This document shows, one piece after another, positions 8,089 through 16,573 of a stretch of 46,595 nt of DNA. This DNA is from Deltaproteobacteria bacterium (GTDB taxonomy: Bacteria > Desulfobacterota > BSN033 > UBA1163). The notes under the pieces are model-generated. The model was given only the letters and a program-made list of their open reading frames with translations, ran no database searches and had not been told where the DNA came from. The DNA lies in contig VGSS01000008.1 in the NCBI GenBank assembly GCA_016874935.1, positions 1 through 46,595 on the forward strand, read 5' to 3'. A program made the position numbers and the translations under genes. Numbering within the stretch: position 1 is the stretch's first letter; the number at the start of each line of letters is the position of its first letter.

Positions 8089-8583
8089 TTACTTCTTGAT
8101 GGGTGCTACAAATTCCAATGTTGTTGTTGCAATTCCTCCGGAGTCAACACCGGAAGCTTTTATCTTATAGATCCCAGGAGGAATGGGGTTGAGCGTCTTT
8201 GGGTCCGGTGCAAAAATGGGTGTCCATCCCACTCGAAAGATCGTGTTTAATTTTGCCGTGGGAGGAACATCGGCTTTGAAATTGCCTGCCTCATCTGCCT
8301 GCCCAAAAGCGATTCCCACATCCTCTCCAGGTTTCACCCCTTTCATCTCGACCTCCGGAGGTAGAACCATATCGACTACCACCATCTCTTTGGGCGTCCA
8401 TCCGGCTCCCGTGAAGACGATGGGAACTCTCAAAATATCCGGAAATTTCAGCTCCACTTTTTCAGGTGTGACTGCCACCGTGACTTTTGGCTTCGGAGGT
8501 GGAAACAGAGTGCTGCAAGCCATGAAAGGCAAAAGGAACATTAAAAGGCTGAGAATCAGGATAATCTTCTTGAAAGAGTTCAT
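8089..8583 (-). CDS. Predicted lipoprotein of unknown function in Liv cluster
   Basis: 164 residues. A lipoprotein signal peptide (FKKIILILSLLMFLLPFMAC) places the lipidated Cys at about residue 23. The mature part is Pro-rich (STLFPPPKPKVTVAVTP) and looks like a single beta-sandwich with phrases such as GAGWTPKE, PPGIYKIKA and ATTTLEFVAP, similar in style to Ig-like or surface-binding modules. I do not recognise a family. Lying between the binding-protein gene and livF, it may be an accessory envelope component of this transporter (inference from position only). Confidence 0.75.
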   Translation of the reverse strand: MNSFKKIILILSLLMFLLPFMACSTLFPPPKPKVTVAVTPEKVELKFPDILRVPIVFTGAGWTPKEMVVVDMVLPPEVEMKGVKPGEDVGIAFGQADEAGNFKADVPPTAKLNTIFRVGWTPIFAPDPKTLNPIPPGIYKIKASGVDSGGIATTTLEFVAPIKK

Positions 8584-8727
8584 CTATTTTTCCCCCTTTC
8601 TTGAGATTTTTAAAAAAGTTTAAAAATCTCTGATTACATTGATGACGATACGATTATACAGACATGAAATACTTTGCTAATTGAAAATCTGTGTAATCTA
8701 ATTTTTTAATCTGTGTGATCATCTTCA

Positions 8728-9939
8728 TTAAAATTTGTGAAGGGATACGGCATCAGGGGCCTTTATCCAATCGGATATGGAGACAACCTTTCCTGCCTTC
8801 ACCTGATAAAATCTGACCTCCAGACTTCCTCTCCGTGAAGTCGGACTATAGGCGCAGGGCCCTTGAAGTCCAGCCCTCTCCGTACCGGTGAGGGTTTGGT
8901 AGGCCTGAAAGATAGCTTCACCATCCAACTTCTTGTAGCCCACCTGTTTTAAGGCATTCTTCAGCGCCGCCTCAAAAGTTATTGCCCAGGACATCCCAAT
9001 GGTATAGACCTCGTTCATATCTTCCAGTTTCCCCCGCCCATACTTCATCCAGAGGTTCGCAAGCGGATGGTTTCTGGCGTCATCTCCACGGAGATAGTAA
9101 GAGACGATCACTACCCCTTCCAAGGCTTCCGGATGGAGCCGGACACCGAGAGAGGTGGGTCCCCAATAATCACAGAAGAACTGGATGGTTTTGGTCAAGC
9201 CCAATTTGTGGGCATCGCGAATGACATTGGTGGGCGTGGGGTCAACTCCCCCAACGAAGATATAATTGACCTCTGCCTTCGCCAATCGGGTGAGATAAAC
9301 AGTATGATCCAGTGAGCCAGCCGGGAAAAACTCAGGCGGGGCTAAACTCACCCCCATCTTCTCTGCATATTCTTTCCCGCCACGGAGATATTCCTTGCCA
9401 TAAGCATTGTCCCAGGAGATGTAACCGAGTTTCGGCATTCCTGTTTTTCCCTTCTTCTTCCAGTCTGCGACGAGCCAGTCAATAGTGGCCGCAAAAGAGT
9501 CCTGGTAAGTGGGACCCCATACAAAGATCCTGCCAAGATTAGCCTGGAATTCCCCATCTCCGGGGACCAGTGTGACTATTTTATCTTTTGTCGCCAGGGG
9601 TGCCACCGCTTTGCCGATGGGAGTGCCAATGGCATTGGCCACCAAAAGTTTGGGTTCCGTACGATACCTTTTGTAAGCAGAAACCCCTCTGGCGACATCG
9701 TACCGGGTGTCCACCCCGATAAACTTCACTTTTACGCCGTCCACACCGCCTCTGGCATTCATATCTTTGATGTAGTCCTCACAGCCCATATCCGCCGGGA
9801 CGTTGAGACCCGCAATCGCAGCCGTGTAATCGGCCAGACTCAGATAGGTGACCTCCTTCTGGGCATGGCCTGGAATGACACCGATGACAAAAAGAAAAGT
9901 AACAATGATGACTCCCAAAAATATCTTTCTCATCTTCAT
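8728..9939 (-). CDS. Periplasmic substrate-binding protein, LivK/Peripla_BP_6 type
   Basis: 403 residues from the ATG at 9939, chosen because AGGAGG ends 6 bases upstream; the frame stays open to 9984. An N-terminal Sec signal ends in GVIPGHAQ, so the protein is periplasmic and not lipidated. The body has the ABC-type amino-acid-binding fold pattern (LSLADYTAAIAG, DMNARGGVDGVKVKF, LGYISWDNAYGKEYLRGG, YIFVGGVDPTPTNVIRD). It delivers ligand to the LivH/LivM permease encoded upstream. Related proteins bind aromatic or other carboxylic acids as well as amino acids, so substrate is open. Confidence 0.9.
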   Translation of the reverse strand: MKMRKIFLGVIIVTFLFVIGVIPGHAQKEVTYLSLADYTAAIAGLNVPADMGCEDYIKDMNARGGVDGVKVKFIGVDTRYDVARGVSAYKRYRTEPKLLVANAIGTPIGKAVAPLATKDKIVTLVPGDGEFQANLGRIFVWGPTYQDSFAATIDWLVADWKKKGKTGMPKLGYISWDNAYGKEYLRGGKEYAEKMGVSLAPPEFFPAGSLDHTVYLTRLAKAEVNYIFVGGVDPTPTNVIRDAHKLGLTKTIQFFCDYWGPTSLGVRLHPEALEGVVIVSYYLRGDDARNHPLANLWMKYGRGKLEDMNEVYTIGMSWAITFEAALKNALKQVGYKKLDGEAIFQAYQTLTGTERAGLQGPCAYSPTSRRGSLEVRFYQVKAGKVVSISDWIKAPDAVSLHKF

Positions 9940-10008
9940 CACGACCTCCTTTCGTTTATCAGAATAATCCTTCATATGCCTCATTGGTCTATCTCACCAC
10001 CTCCTCTT

Positions 10009-11055
10009 CTAATGTGAAAACGGGTAGAGACGATAAGAAGCTTTGAAGATTTCCCACCGATGAGCCAGTCCCCTCGGCTCAAAGATCAAAAAAAGGATGA
10101 GGACCACACCGAATACTGAAACGCTCATGGAAGCCGCCGGGTGAATTCCTATCCAGGGGAAGACAGAGGCCAGAAGCGGTGCGGCAAACATGACTCCCTC
10201 CTCCAGAAGGCGAAGGAAAATGACACCGAAAAAGACTCCCGGGATACTCCCTCCACCCCCAACGATGAGCATCCCGATGTAATTGAGGGCATGGAGCAGG
10301 GTGAATTGTTCAGGGTGAACCATCTGGATCCAGTGGGCCCATAAAGAGCCGGCAATGCCCGCATAAAAGCAGGAGATGAAGAAGGCAAGCAGTTTATAGC
10401 GATAGAGTTCGATTCCCATTACCTCAGCCGCCAAATCGTTATCACGGATGGCCACGAAGGCTCTGCCGACACGGGTTCGGACCATATTCCGGGCTCCAAA
10501 GGTCATGAGGAACATGACGGTGATGATGATGTAGTAAATCTTCTCATCGCTGTCAAAAACATAACTCCCGATTTGTGGGGGGGGGGGATGGAGCCCCTGA
10601 GTCTTTCCTGTGATATCGAGGTGAGGGATCAACCACATCACCACAAAATGGATAGCAATTGTCGCCATGGCGAGGTAAAAGCCCTTGATGCGAAGGGAAG
10701 GAGCACCCCCACCCAATCCAATCAAACCTGCTACAATCCCTGAAATGGGAAGTGCAATAAAGAAGGAAAGTCCAAACTTTCCAGTAAGAATGGCTGAAGT
10801 ATAAGCGCCGACAGCCATGAAGGCGGCCTGACCGAAAGAGATCTGGCCGCAGTAACCGCTGACCAGTTGAAGGCCAAGAACAATAATGACCGTAATGCTG
10901 AGGCTGTTGAGCAGACTGATAAAATAGTAGGACCCATAGAGAGGAAAGGTGTATAGAAAGATTAACGCTCCGATCAAGGCCACCCAATGCCTCTTGATCC
11001 TGAAAATCGCCATGTCCTGGCTGTAGCGTTCATCAAAAGTTCCGCAAGGTCGCAT
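10009..11055 (-). CDS. livM: Liv-type ABC transporter permease LivM
   Basis: 348 residues with about nine hydrophobic segments. Family motifs are clear: SGYCGQISFGQAAFMAVGAY, FVAIRDNDLAAEVMGIELYR and the cytoplasmic loop LNYIGMLIVGGGGSIPG. The ATG at 11055 follows AAGGGGTTAAGGG. The gene contains a run of 11 G (10577-10587 on the + strand) encoding His-Pro-Pro-Pro-Pro in a loop that in relatives also carries Pro residues. The frame is intact on both sides at this length, but such a run is prone to slippage and to sequencing error. Confidence 0.92.
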   Translation of the reverse strand: MRPCGTFDERYSQDMAIFRIKRHWVALIGALIFLYTFPLYGSYYFISLLNSLSITVIIVLGLQLVSGYCGQISFGQAAFMAVGAYTSAILTGKFGLSFFIALPISGIVAGLIGLGGGAPSLRIKGFYLAMATIAIHFVVMWLIPHLDITGKTQGLHPPPPQIGSYVFDSDEKIYYIIITVMFLMTFGARNMVRTRVGRAFVAIRDNDLAAEVMGIELYRYKLLAFFISCFYAGIAGSLWAHWIQMVHPEQFTLLHALNYIGMLIVGGGGSIPGVFFGVIFLRLLEEGVMFAAPLLASVFPWIGIHPAASMSVSVFGVVLILFLIFEPRGLAHRWEIFKASYRLYPFSH

Positions 11056-11102
11056 CCCTTAACCCCTTAAATCCGAAATCCGAACTTATTTAAAAAAGGT
11101 TG

Positions 11103-11172
11103 TCGTTCCGGCGAAAGCCGGAATCCAGTCCTCTCAAAACCATCTGGATGCCGGATCGCATCCGGCATGACG
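11103..11172. repeat. GTCGTTCCGGCGAAAGCCGG-type palindrome pair
   Basis: Two hairpins, tccggcgaaagccgga and gatgccggatcgcatccggc, in inverted orientation (…GGAATCCAG … CTGGATGCC…), lie between livH and livM. Same family as the elements at 7899-8017, 23501-23652 and 34252-34363. Confidence 0.75.
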
Positions 11173-11284
11173 TAAAATGGATATTTAAAAACAGTTTTGA
11201 ATTTTGTGTTTTGGTCATTTGATATTGTTTCGAAATGATCCCTTCGGGAAGCTTCGCCCGAATTTCGGATTTCGATATTTCCTC

Positions 11285-12169
11285 TTAAACTCTTTCTATT
11301 CTCTTCAACCCGAAGAGACCATAGGGTTTTACCAGCAAAATAATGAGAAGCAGCACATAGGCTGCAACATCCTTCAAGCCCCCCCCGACCAGGGGGTCGA
11401 GATAACCTGCGATCAAATTTTCGAGCACACCGAGTATGAGTCCTGCCAAAAGGGCGCCCGGAAGTGAATCCAATCCGCCGAAGAGGGCAACGATCAATCC
11501 TTTGATGCCGATATAGGGGAGTGGGAAATGAATATCCATCACATAGGCTGTCCCCATACCCGCAATTGAAGCGACGATGGCAGAAATGATCCAGATGATG
11601 GAGAAGATCGTCCTGACATTGACCCCCGTGCTCTGGGAGAGCTGATGGTCCTCAGCCGTGGCTCGCATCCCCAGACCTGTTTTTGTGAATCGAAAGAAGA
11701 GGGCCAAGGAGAGAAAAACTAACAGGACCAAACCAAAACTGATCAACTGCATCACCCGGATGGGCACCCCTACTATTTCGAACTCACCGAATGATAAAAG
11801 AGTGGCATAAGTTTTTGATTCTCCCTTGAGGAGGAGTTGAAAGACTCCATCCAGAGCCATGAAGACGGCGAAGGTCATCAGGAAGGCAGAAATCAATGGT
11901 TGCCCGATGAGGGGACGCAGGGTGATTCGTTCAACAAGCCAACCCATTAGAATTGAACAAACCAATGCCATCAGGATGCTCAGGGGAAGGGGCAGCTTTA
12001 AGGCGACGAGGCCGATCCAGAAGAAAAGCCCACCAAAAGCCAAGAGTTGGCCATGGGCTAAACTGACCACACGGGTCGATTTATAGACCAGGACGATTGC
12101 GGCAGCCACCAGGGCATAGAGGCTACCGACCATCAATCCAGGAATGGCAAGTTGAAGAAATTCTTTCAC
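11285..12169 (-). CDS. livH: Liv-type ABC transporter permease LivH
   Basis: 294 residues, about eight transmembrane segments. Family features are LMVGSLYALVAAAIVLVYKS at the N terminus, VVSLAHGQLLAFGG, the loop MRATAEDHQLSQSTGVNVR and the conserved ALFGGLDSLPGALLAG before the last helices. The start codon is GTG at 12169, after a weak GAGATGAC. It forms the transmembrane channel with LivM encoded next; the two genes are separated by a palindromic repeat. Confidence 0.92.
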   Translation of the reverse strand: MKEFLQLAIPGLMVGSLYALVAAAIVLVYKSTRVVSLAHGQLLAFGGLFFWIGLVALKLPLPLSILMALVCSILMGWLVERITLRPLIGQPLISAFLMTFAVFMALDGVFQLLLKGESKTYATLLSFGEFEIVGVPIRVMQLISFGLVLLVFLSLALFFRFTKTGLGMRATAEDHQLSQSTGVNVRTIFSIIWIISAIVASIAGMGTAYVMDIHFPLPYIGIKGLIVALFGGLDSLPGALLAGLILGVLENLIAGYLDPLVGGGLKDVAAYVLLLIILLVKPYGLFGLKRIERV

Positions 12170-12190
12170 GTCATCTCTTACTTATGTCTT

Positions 12191-12280
12191 TTATCCCCCT
12201 TTGGCAAAGGGGGATAAAGGGGGATTTTAAAAATATGTTCGGAAAATCTCCCCATACCCCTCTTTGCCAAAGAGGGGGGG
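12191..12280. repeat. Paired CCCCCTTTGGCAAAGGGGG hairpins
   Basis: ttatcccccttt/aaagggggataa (12191-12217) is a perfect 12-bp stem with loop ggc. About 40 bases on, cccctcttt/aaagagggg is a second stem with loop gcc. The flanks gggggatttt and aaaatctcccc make the two hairpins inverted copies. The element lies between the acyl-CoA synthetase and livH in the - strand operon. Confidence 0.75.
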
Positions 12281-12293
12281 AGTGGTTATTCCT

Positions 12294-14198
12294 TTATTGA
12301 GTCTCCACTATCTCATTGATGTAGATCGATGTTTTGACCACTCCTTTTCGGCCATCCCGATAAGTCACGGAGGCTTCCACATGATACTCCCGATCTTTTC
12401 CATAGAGGGCTGTGATTAAATCGCTATAACGGCTTTCAACGAACGTTCTCCGCAATTTTCTGGTTCGCGTCAGTTCGGCCTCATCAGCATCAAATTCTCT
12501 GTACAGATTAACAAATTTACGGATCCTGGACCACTCCGGAAGAAATTTATTAATCCGCTGAATATCCTTTTTGATCAATTCGATCACTTCGGGTTTCTGT
12601 GAGAGATCGGTGAAGGTGGTGTAGGGGATACGCCTCGCTTCGGCCCACCGGCTGACATTATCAAGATCGATATTGATGATGGCTGTAACCAAATCTTTAT
12701 CTTCGCCTCCGATCACCAAGGCGTCCTTGATATAAGGACAGAATCTCAACCGGATTTCAGCAAACTGAGGTGAAAATTTTCGCCCCCCCTTTAATTCCTT
12801 TAGATCCTCCATCCGGTCAAGGACGACGAGATGGCGGTCTTCGTCGATGTAACCAAAATCGCCCGTGTAATACCAGCCATCGCGAATCTTCTCCTGAGTG
12901 GCTTCAAGGTTTTTATAATATCCTGAGAAGATGTTTTCGCCTTTTACCATGATCTCTCCTTCAGGGGAGAGACGGACTTCCACTCCTGGCATAGGGGGAC
13001 CACAGGTCTCATATTTGATTTGGCCGTCAAGATGGATGGTGACCAACCCCTGTTCCGATCCGCCATAGAGCTGTTTGATGTTGACTCCGATCGCCTGAAA
13101 ATAGTTGAGGATGTCAGGACTGACTGCGCTGCCTGCGGTATAGGCACATCGAATTTGAGAGAGCCCCACCCGGTCCTTAAGGGAACGGAAAAGGGCCCAA
13201 TGGGCAATACGATAAGGGATATTTAAAAATAGCCCCAGTCCTTTTTGGGAGGAACGATATTCGGCCGCTCTATATCCTACGGGCAAAAAGAGTCTATAAA
13301 TCCATCTTCTCAGAGCCGAAGTATCGGTAATCTTGGCCTGGATCATCCTGTTAATATTCTCCCATAGGCGTGGAGCAAAGAAGAGGATGGAGGGGCCGAT
13401 CTCACGGATATTTTCATGGACGGTCTCAGGTTCTTCAGGAAAATTGACCTCCATGCCTGAGACCAGTTGTCCCGCGACACCGACGGCCTGCTCGGCAATC
13501 CAGCCCGGAGGAATAAAGGAGACATACCTATCGTCATCAGACCAATGATCGACCTCCTTCCATGCCTGAGCAATGGCCACCAGCCCCCCATGGCTGATCA
13601 TGGCTCCTTTGGGCAAGCCTGTGGTCCCGGAGGTATAGCAGATCAGGGCAATCTCCTCACCCTTTCCCTGTTCGATATTTTCCTCAACGAGACCGGGATG
13701 ATCCTTCTCATACTTCTTGCCCAGATCGATCATCTCCGTGAAACTGGTCAGGATCGGATCGTCATAATTCCATAATCCTTTCGGATCCCAGTAGATCACT
13801 TTTTTTACCAGGGGGAGGTCATCCTTAATCTGCAGGAGTTTATCCACCTGTTCCTGATCATGGGCGACGACAAAGGTTGAATCTGAATCCGTCACGTAGA
13901 ATTTGACTTCCGGGGGCGTGCAATCCGTAAAGATCCCCACCATTGTTCCCCCCACAGCTTGAATCCCTAATTCAGCCCAGAAGATTTCAGGTTTATTCTC
14001 TCCAAGGATGGAAATCTTATCTCCCCTTTGCATCCCGAGAGAGACGAGGCCGAGCGAGAAATATTTGACGTTCTCGTAATAATCCTTCCAGGTAAAGGAT
14101 TGCCAGATGCCGCGGTCCTTCACCCTCATGGCAATCTTTCGGTCGCCATACTTATCGGCATTCTTTTTTAAAAGCTTCGGGAGGGTGTTTTCAGTCAT
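12294..14198 (-). CDS. Long-chain acyl-CoA synthetase (AMP-forming), FadD15-like
   Basis: 634 residues, of the long-chain synthetase size class. A3 is ICYTSGTTGLPKGAMISH, A5 LYGGSEQGLVT, A7 WYYTGDFGYIDEDRHLVVLD, then the lid region MEDLKELKGGRKFSPQFAE; the last is the FAA1/FadD15 version of A8, where KGG replaces the usual KxxGG. The C terminus has ELTRTRKLRRTFV, as in that subgroup. The ATG overlaps the end of livG by 8 bases (ATGACTGA), so the synthetase is translationally coupled to the transporter ATPase, an arrangement that points to vectorial uptake and activation of a fatty or aryl-alkanoic acid. Confidence 0.92.
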   Translation of the reverse strand: MTENTLPKLLKKNADKYGDRKIAMRVKDRGIWQSFTWKDYYENVKYFSLGLVSLGMQRGDKISILGENKPEIFWAELGIQAVGGTMVGIFTDCTPPEVKFYVTDSDSTFVVAHDQEQVDKLLQIKDDLPLVKKVIYWDPKGLWNYDDPILTSFTEMIDLGKKYEKDHPGLVEENIEQGKGEEIALICYTSGTTGLPKGAMISHGGLVAIAQAWKEVDHWSDDDRYVSFIPPGWIAEQAVGVAGQLVSGMEVNFPEEPETVHENIREIGPSILFFAPRLWENINRMIQAKITDTSALRRWIYRLFLPVGYRAAEYRSSQKGLGLFLNIPYRIAHWALFRSLKDRVGLSQIRCAYTAGSAVSPDILNYFQAIGVNIKQLYGGSEQGLVTIHLDGQIKYETCGPPMPGVEVRLSPEGEIMVKGENIFSGYYKNLEATQEKIRDGWYYTGDFGYIDEDRHLVVLDRMEDLKELKGGRKFSPQFAEIRLRFCPYIKDALVIGGEDKDLVTAIINIDLDNVSRWAEARRIPYTTFTDLSQKPEVIELIKKDIQRINKFLPEWSRIRKFVNLYREFDADEAELTRTRKLRRTFVESRYSDLITALYGKDREYHVEASVTYRDGRKGVVKTSIYINEIVETQ

Positions 14199-14940
14199 GG
14201 CTCTCAGGAGCCTCCTCTCCGAGATAGGCCCGGATCACCAGGGCGTTTTGTCTGATCTCCTCCGGGCTTCCTTCGGCAATCTTCTTTCCAAAGTCGAGGA
14301 CGACCAGCCTTTCCGCAATATCCATCACCACTTCCATATCATGTTCCACCAAAACAATGGGGATATTTTTGAGTTCATGGATGTCAATGATGAACCGGGC
14401 CATATCCTCTTTCTCCTCGAGGTTCATTCCAGCCATGGGTTCATCGAGCAGGAGAAGTCTGGGTTCAAGAGCAAGAGCCCTTCCTAATTCCACTCGCTTT
14501 CGAACACCGTAAGGAAGGAGCCCCACCACTTTCTTTCGGTATGGCTCCATTTCAAGAAGATCAATGATGTCCTCGACGACTTCTCGGTGTCGGATCTCTT
14601 CTCTGCGGGCAGGGCCAAAATATATAGCACCGGCGAAAGCGCCTCGTTTCAAATGGAGATGTCTGGCTGCCATCAGATTGTCCAAGACCGAAAGTCCGGT
14701 GAAGAGCTCAATGTTCTGGAAGGTTCGGCCAATGCCCAGGCGTGCAATCCGGTGGGGAGGAAGGTGATAGATGTTCTGCCCTTCGAAGACCAACTCTCCT
14801 TTTTGAGGCCGATAAAATCCGTTGATGCAGTTGAGGATGCTGGTTTTCCCAGCGCCGTTGGGTCCGATAACGGCAAGCATCTCAGCCTCGTTCACATTGA
14901 AGCTGACGCCCGAGAGGGCAGAGACGCCGCCAAAACTCAA
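14191..14940 (-). CDS. livG: Liv-type ABC transporter ATP-binding protein LivG (start disturbed)
   Basis: 249 residues if translated from TTG at 14940. Walker A GPNGAGKTS, the LivG segment GIGRTFQNIELF, signature PYGVRKRVELGRAL and Walker B LLLLDEPMAGM are present. The first conserved beta-strand lies upstream of that TTG: in frame up to a stop at 15001-15003 one reads KLRVNDIWLSFGGVSAL, which is family-like, but no ATG or GTG is available. Removing one base from the C7 run (G7 at 14993-14999 on the + strand) joins this frame to ATGATG at 15011-15016, giving a normal N terminus. So the true gene probably extends to 15013 or 15016 with a one-base frameshift. First gene of the - strand cluster. 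Confidence 0.88.
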   Translation of the reverse strand: MSFGGVSALSGVSFNVNEAEMLAVIGPNGAGKTSILNCINGFYRPQKGELVFEGQNIYHLPPHRIARLGIGRTFQNIELFTGLSVLDNLMAARHLHLKRGAFAGAIYFGPARREEIRHREVVEDIIDLLEMEPYRKKVVGLLPYGVRKRVELGRALALEPRLLLLDEPMAGMNLEEKEDMARFIIDIHELKNIPIVLVEHDMEVVMDIAERLVVLDFGKKIAEGSPEEIRQNALVIRAYLGEEAPESHD

Positions 14941-15170
14941 CCAGATGTCATTGACTCTTAATTTGGAAGAAATATTTCCGTCCTTATGAAGAGGGGGGGA
15001 TTAAATTGTCCATCATCCTATAAAATTAAATCCCTTGATGTCAATAGATAAATTGAACCCAAAAAAGAGATAGAAATTCCCCATTTTGTGGAGATATCTA
15101 AACTCTTCGTCTAACTCTTCCGAGCAATCTAGGCAATGAATTTTCAGGTTAGCCGTCTCAGGAAATCAAC

Positions 15171-15434
15171 TTAATTGGCAGCAAGGAAGAAAGGCTTATC
15201 GGCACAGGTCATTTGTGTCTTTCTTTTCTTCAGGTCTTCAGGGATCATAATATATCGGGAACCGTCGGGTGCCACATAGACATGAACAAGCTTGACATCT
15301 TTCATGTGAGGAGCCAATTTAACGAGTCTCTTTTCATCGAAATATTCCGAGGTGTCGTGAGTTTCCCAAAATTCACGTTCTTCCTTCCTTGAACGGAATT
15401 TAGGAATTGGTTTTAGTCTTTTTGATTTTCTCAT
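15171..15434 (-). CDS. BrnA/CopG-type antitoxin
   Basis: 87 residues. The N-terminal part KPIPKFRSRKEEREFWETHD followed by TSEYFD is the hallmark of the CopG-antitoxin family (PF12441) found with BrnT toxins. The C-terminal part would bind DNA and repress the operon. Its ATG overlaps the toxin stop by four bases (ATGA). The tail after residue 75 (MTCADKPFFLAAN) departs from family style, so the C terminus may have been altered. Confidence 0.7.
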   Translation of the reverse strand: MRKSKRLKPIPKFRSRKEEREFWETHDTSEYFDEKRLVKLAPHMKDVKLVHVYVAPDGSRYIMIPEDLKKRKTQMTCADKPFFLAAN

Positions 15435-15703
15435 TTAAGTCTCCTTTTATACCGCTGTCTTTCTGAGTCGGTCATATCCCATGCAGTAATAAGCCACGCT
15501 TCCTTCTTGCCCGTAGGTTCAACAATGACTGTCAGGTATCTTCCCCCTTCTGTTTTTCCATAGACCACTTGGCGGCGATATCTACCCGTGTGCATGAGAG
15601 CATCCGGGTCATGAAAAGCCTCATCGACCTCTTCAATCCTGAGGCGATGTCTCCAAATGTGTTCTATCGTATCATCATCCCATAAAAGTTCAATTTCTAT
15701 CAA
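15431..15703 (-). CDS. BrnT-like RNase toxin
   Basis: 90 residues, first gene of a two-gene toxin-antitoxin operon. The family pattern is visible: IEEVDEAFHDPDAL, then RRQVVYGKTEGGRYLTVIVE and the closing ITAWDMTDSERQRYKRR, close to the BrnT ending ITARxMxxxERRxY. BrnT proteins are ribosome-independent RNases held inactive by BrnA. The start is TTG at 15703, supported by AAAGGAG five bases upstream; no ATG is available nearby. Confidence 0.7.
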   Translation of the reverse strand: MIEIELLWDDDTIEHIWRHRLRIEEVDEAFHDPDALMHTGRYRRQVVYGKTEGGRYLTVIVEPTGKKEAWLITAWDMTDSERQRYKRRLK

Positions 15704-15723
15704 ATATTCTCCTTTATAATTTT

Positions 15724-15755
15724 ACTGTACCAGACTTTTTACATGACTTCAAGTC
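15724..15755 (-). promoter_or_regulatory. Putative toxin-antitoxin promoter with operator palindrome
   Basis: On the - strand, TTGAAG (15752-15747) and TACAGT (15729-15724) are separated by 17 bases, 20 bases before the toxin start codon. An 11-bp perfect palindrome gacttcaagtc (15745-15755) covers the -35 element, and a further agactt at 15732-15737 repeats one half-site. Autoregulation by the antitoxin is the usual mode in this family. Confidence 0.4.
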
Positions 15756-15994
15756 TATTAAATTCACCCCCCTTCAATTCCACCAGATAATCGATGACAA
15801 TCTTCCGAAGTAAAAACCTTGACAAAAGAGGAGTAATGCTAATCAAAGATGAAAAGGGTAAAACCCATAACCTTAACCTGACGATTGGACCCAATAGGTG
15901 AGTTTAATGGTGGTCTATCTTAGGGAAAAGCTGGTATATTGATTTCTAATACGAGGGAAAACGTTACACAGAAGGCATTGGTTTGAAACAAAAA
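15756..15994. other. Gene-free stretch, nothing recognised
   Basis: Between the toxin-antitoxin promoter and the tRNA promoter I see no convincing open frame, hairpin or repeat. A 21-codon ATG frame near 15838 has no ribosome site and no family look. Confidence 0.5.
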
Positions 15995-16023
15995 TTGACA
16001 TACTTTTTTGAAAGTGGTAAATA
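15995..16023 (+). promoter_or_regulatory. Putative sigma-70-type promoter of tRNA-Arg
   Basis: TTGACA (15995-16000), 17-base spacer, TAAATA (16018-16023), 46 bases before the mature tRNA. The -35 is perfect, the -10 is weak. Confidence 0.45.
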
Positions 16024-16069
16024 GGTATTCAAAAGTGAGAAAAATTTCAGTATTGAAAATTATTGAGAA

Positions 16070-16146
16070 GGGCGATTAGCTCAGTTGGATAGAGCGTTGG
16101 TCTCCGGAACCAAAGGCCGTGGGTTCAACTCCCGCATCGCCCACCA
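16070..16146 (+). tRNA. tRNA-Arg (anticodon CCG)
   Basis: The cloverleaf folds cleanly: acceptor GGGCGAT/ATCGCCC with discriminator A and encoded CCA; D stem GCTC/GAGC; anticodon stem TTGGT/ACCAA with loop CTCCGGA, anticodon CCG at 16104-16106; T loop TTCAACT. It reads CGG codons. Confidence 0.95.
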
Positions 16147-16180
16147 TTAATTCTGATCCTTCAATTGAAAAGGAGTCATT

Positions 16181-16564
16181 ATGAGAAAGAGGACGAATTA
16201 TCTTTCACCGCTTCTTTTCATCGTTCTATTAGGATTATTCTTAAACCCCCTCTCTGTTGCTGAAAAAGGGGGGATTAAGGATCTTCACTTGGGGACAGCG
16301 TGGGCCCAGAATAAAGGAGGGGAGGGAAAGGGTGAACAGGATTCACATTATGTCCAGATGATGAGACAGTTGAAAACGAAAGTGAATGGCTGGCTGAAGG
16401 ACCTCAATCAACGGATCGAGCGTGAGGATGTTACACGATTTGAAGTTCGGTTTTTGGAAATTTTGAGAAGTTTTTTGGAATGGGTGGGAGAAAAGATTGA
16501 TGCCCAGATCGAATCTGGCGAGAAGATACCAAAGAAGAAGAAGACAAAAGGAGAAGAGGTTTAG
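16181..16564 (+). CDS. Small secreted protein of unknown function
   Basis: 127 residues behind AAAAGGAG. The N terminus is a Sec-type signal (LSPLLFIVLLGLFLNPLSVA) with a likely cleavage near GTAWAQ. The mature protein is charged, predicted helical (MMRQLKTKVNGWLKDLNQRI, RFLEILRSFLEWVGEKI) and ends in a Lys-rich tail (IPKKKKTKGEEV). No family recognised. It lies 35 bases after the tRNA and 9 bases before the hydrolase gene, so it probably shares a transcript with the latter. Confidence 0.65.
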   Translation: MRKRTNYLSPLLFIVLLGLFLNPLSVAEKGGIKDLHLGTAWAQNKGGEGKGEQDSHYVQMMRQLKTKVNGWLKDLNQRIEREDVTRFEVRFLEILRSFLEWVGEKIDAQIESGEKIPKKKKTKGEEV

Positions 16565-16573
16565 TTTATAAAG

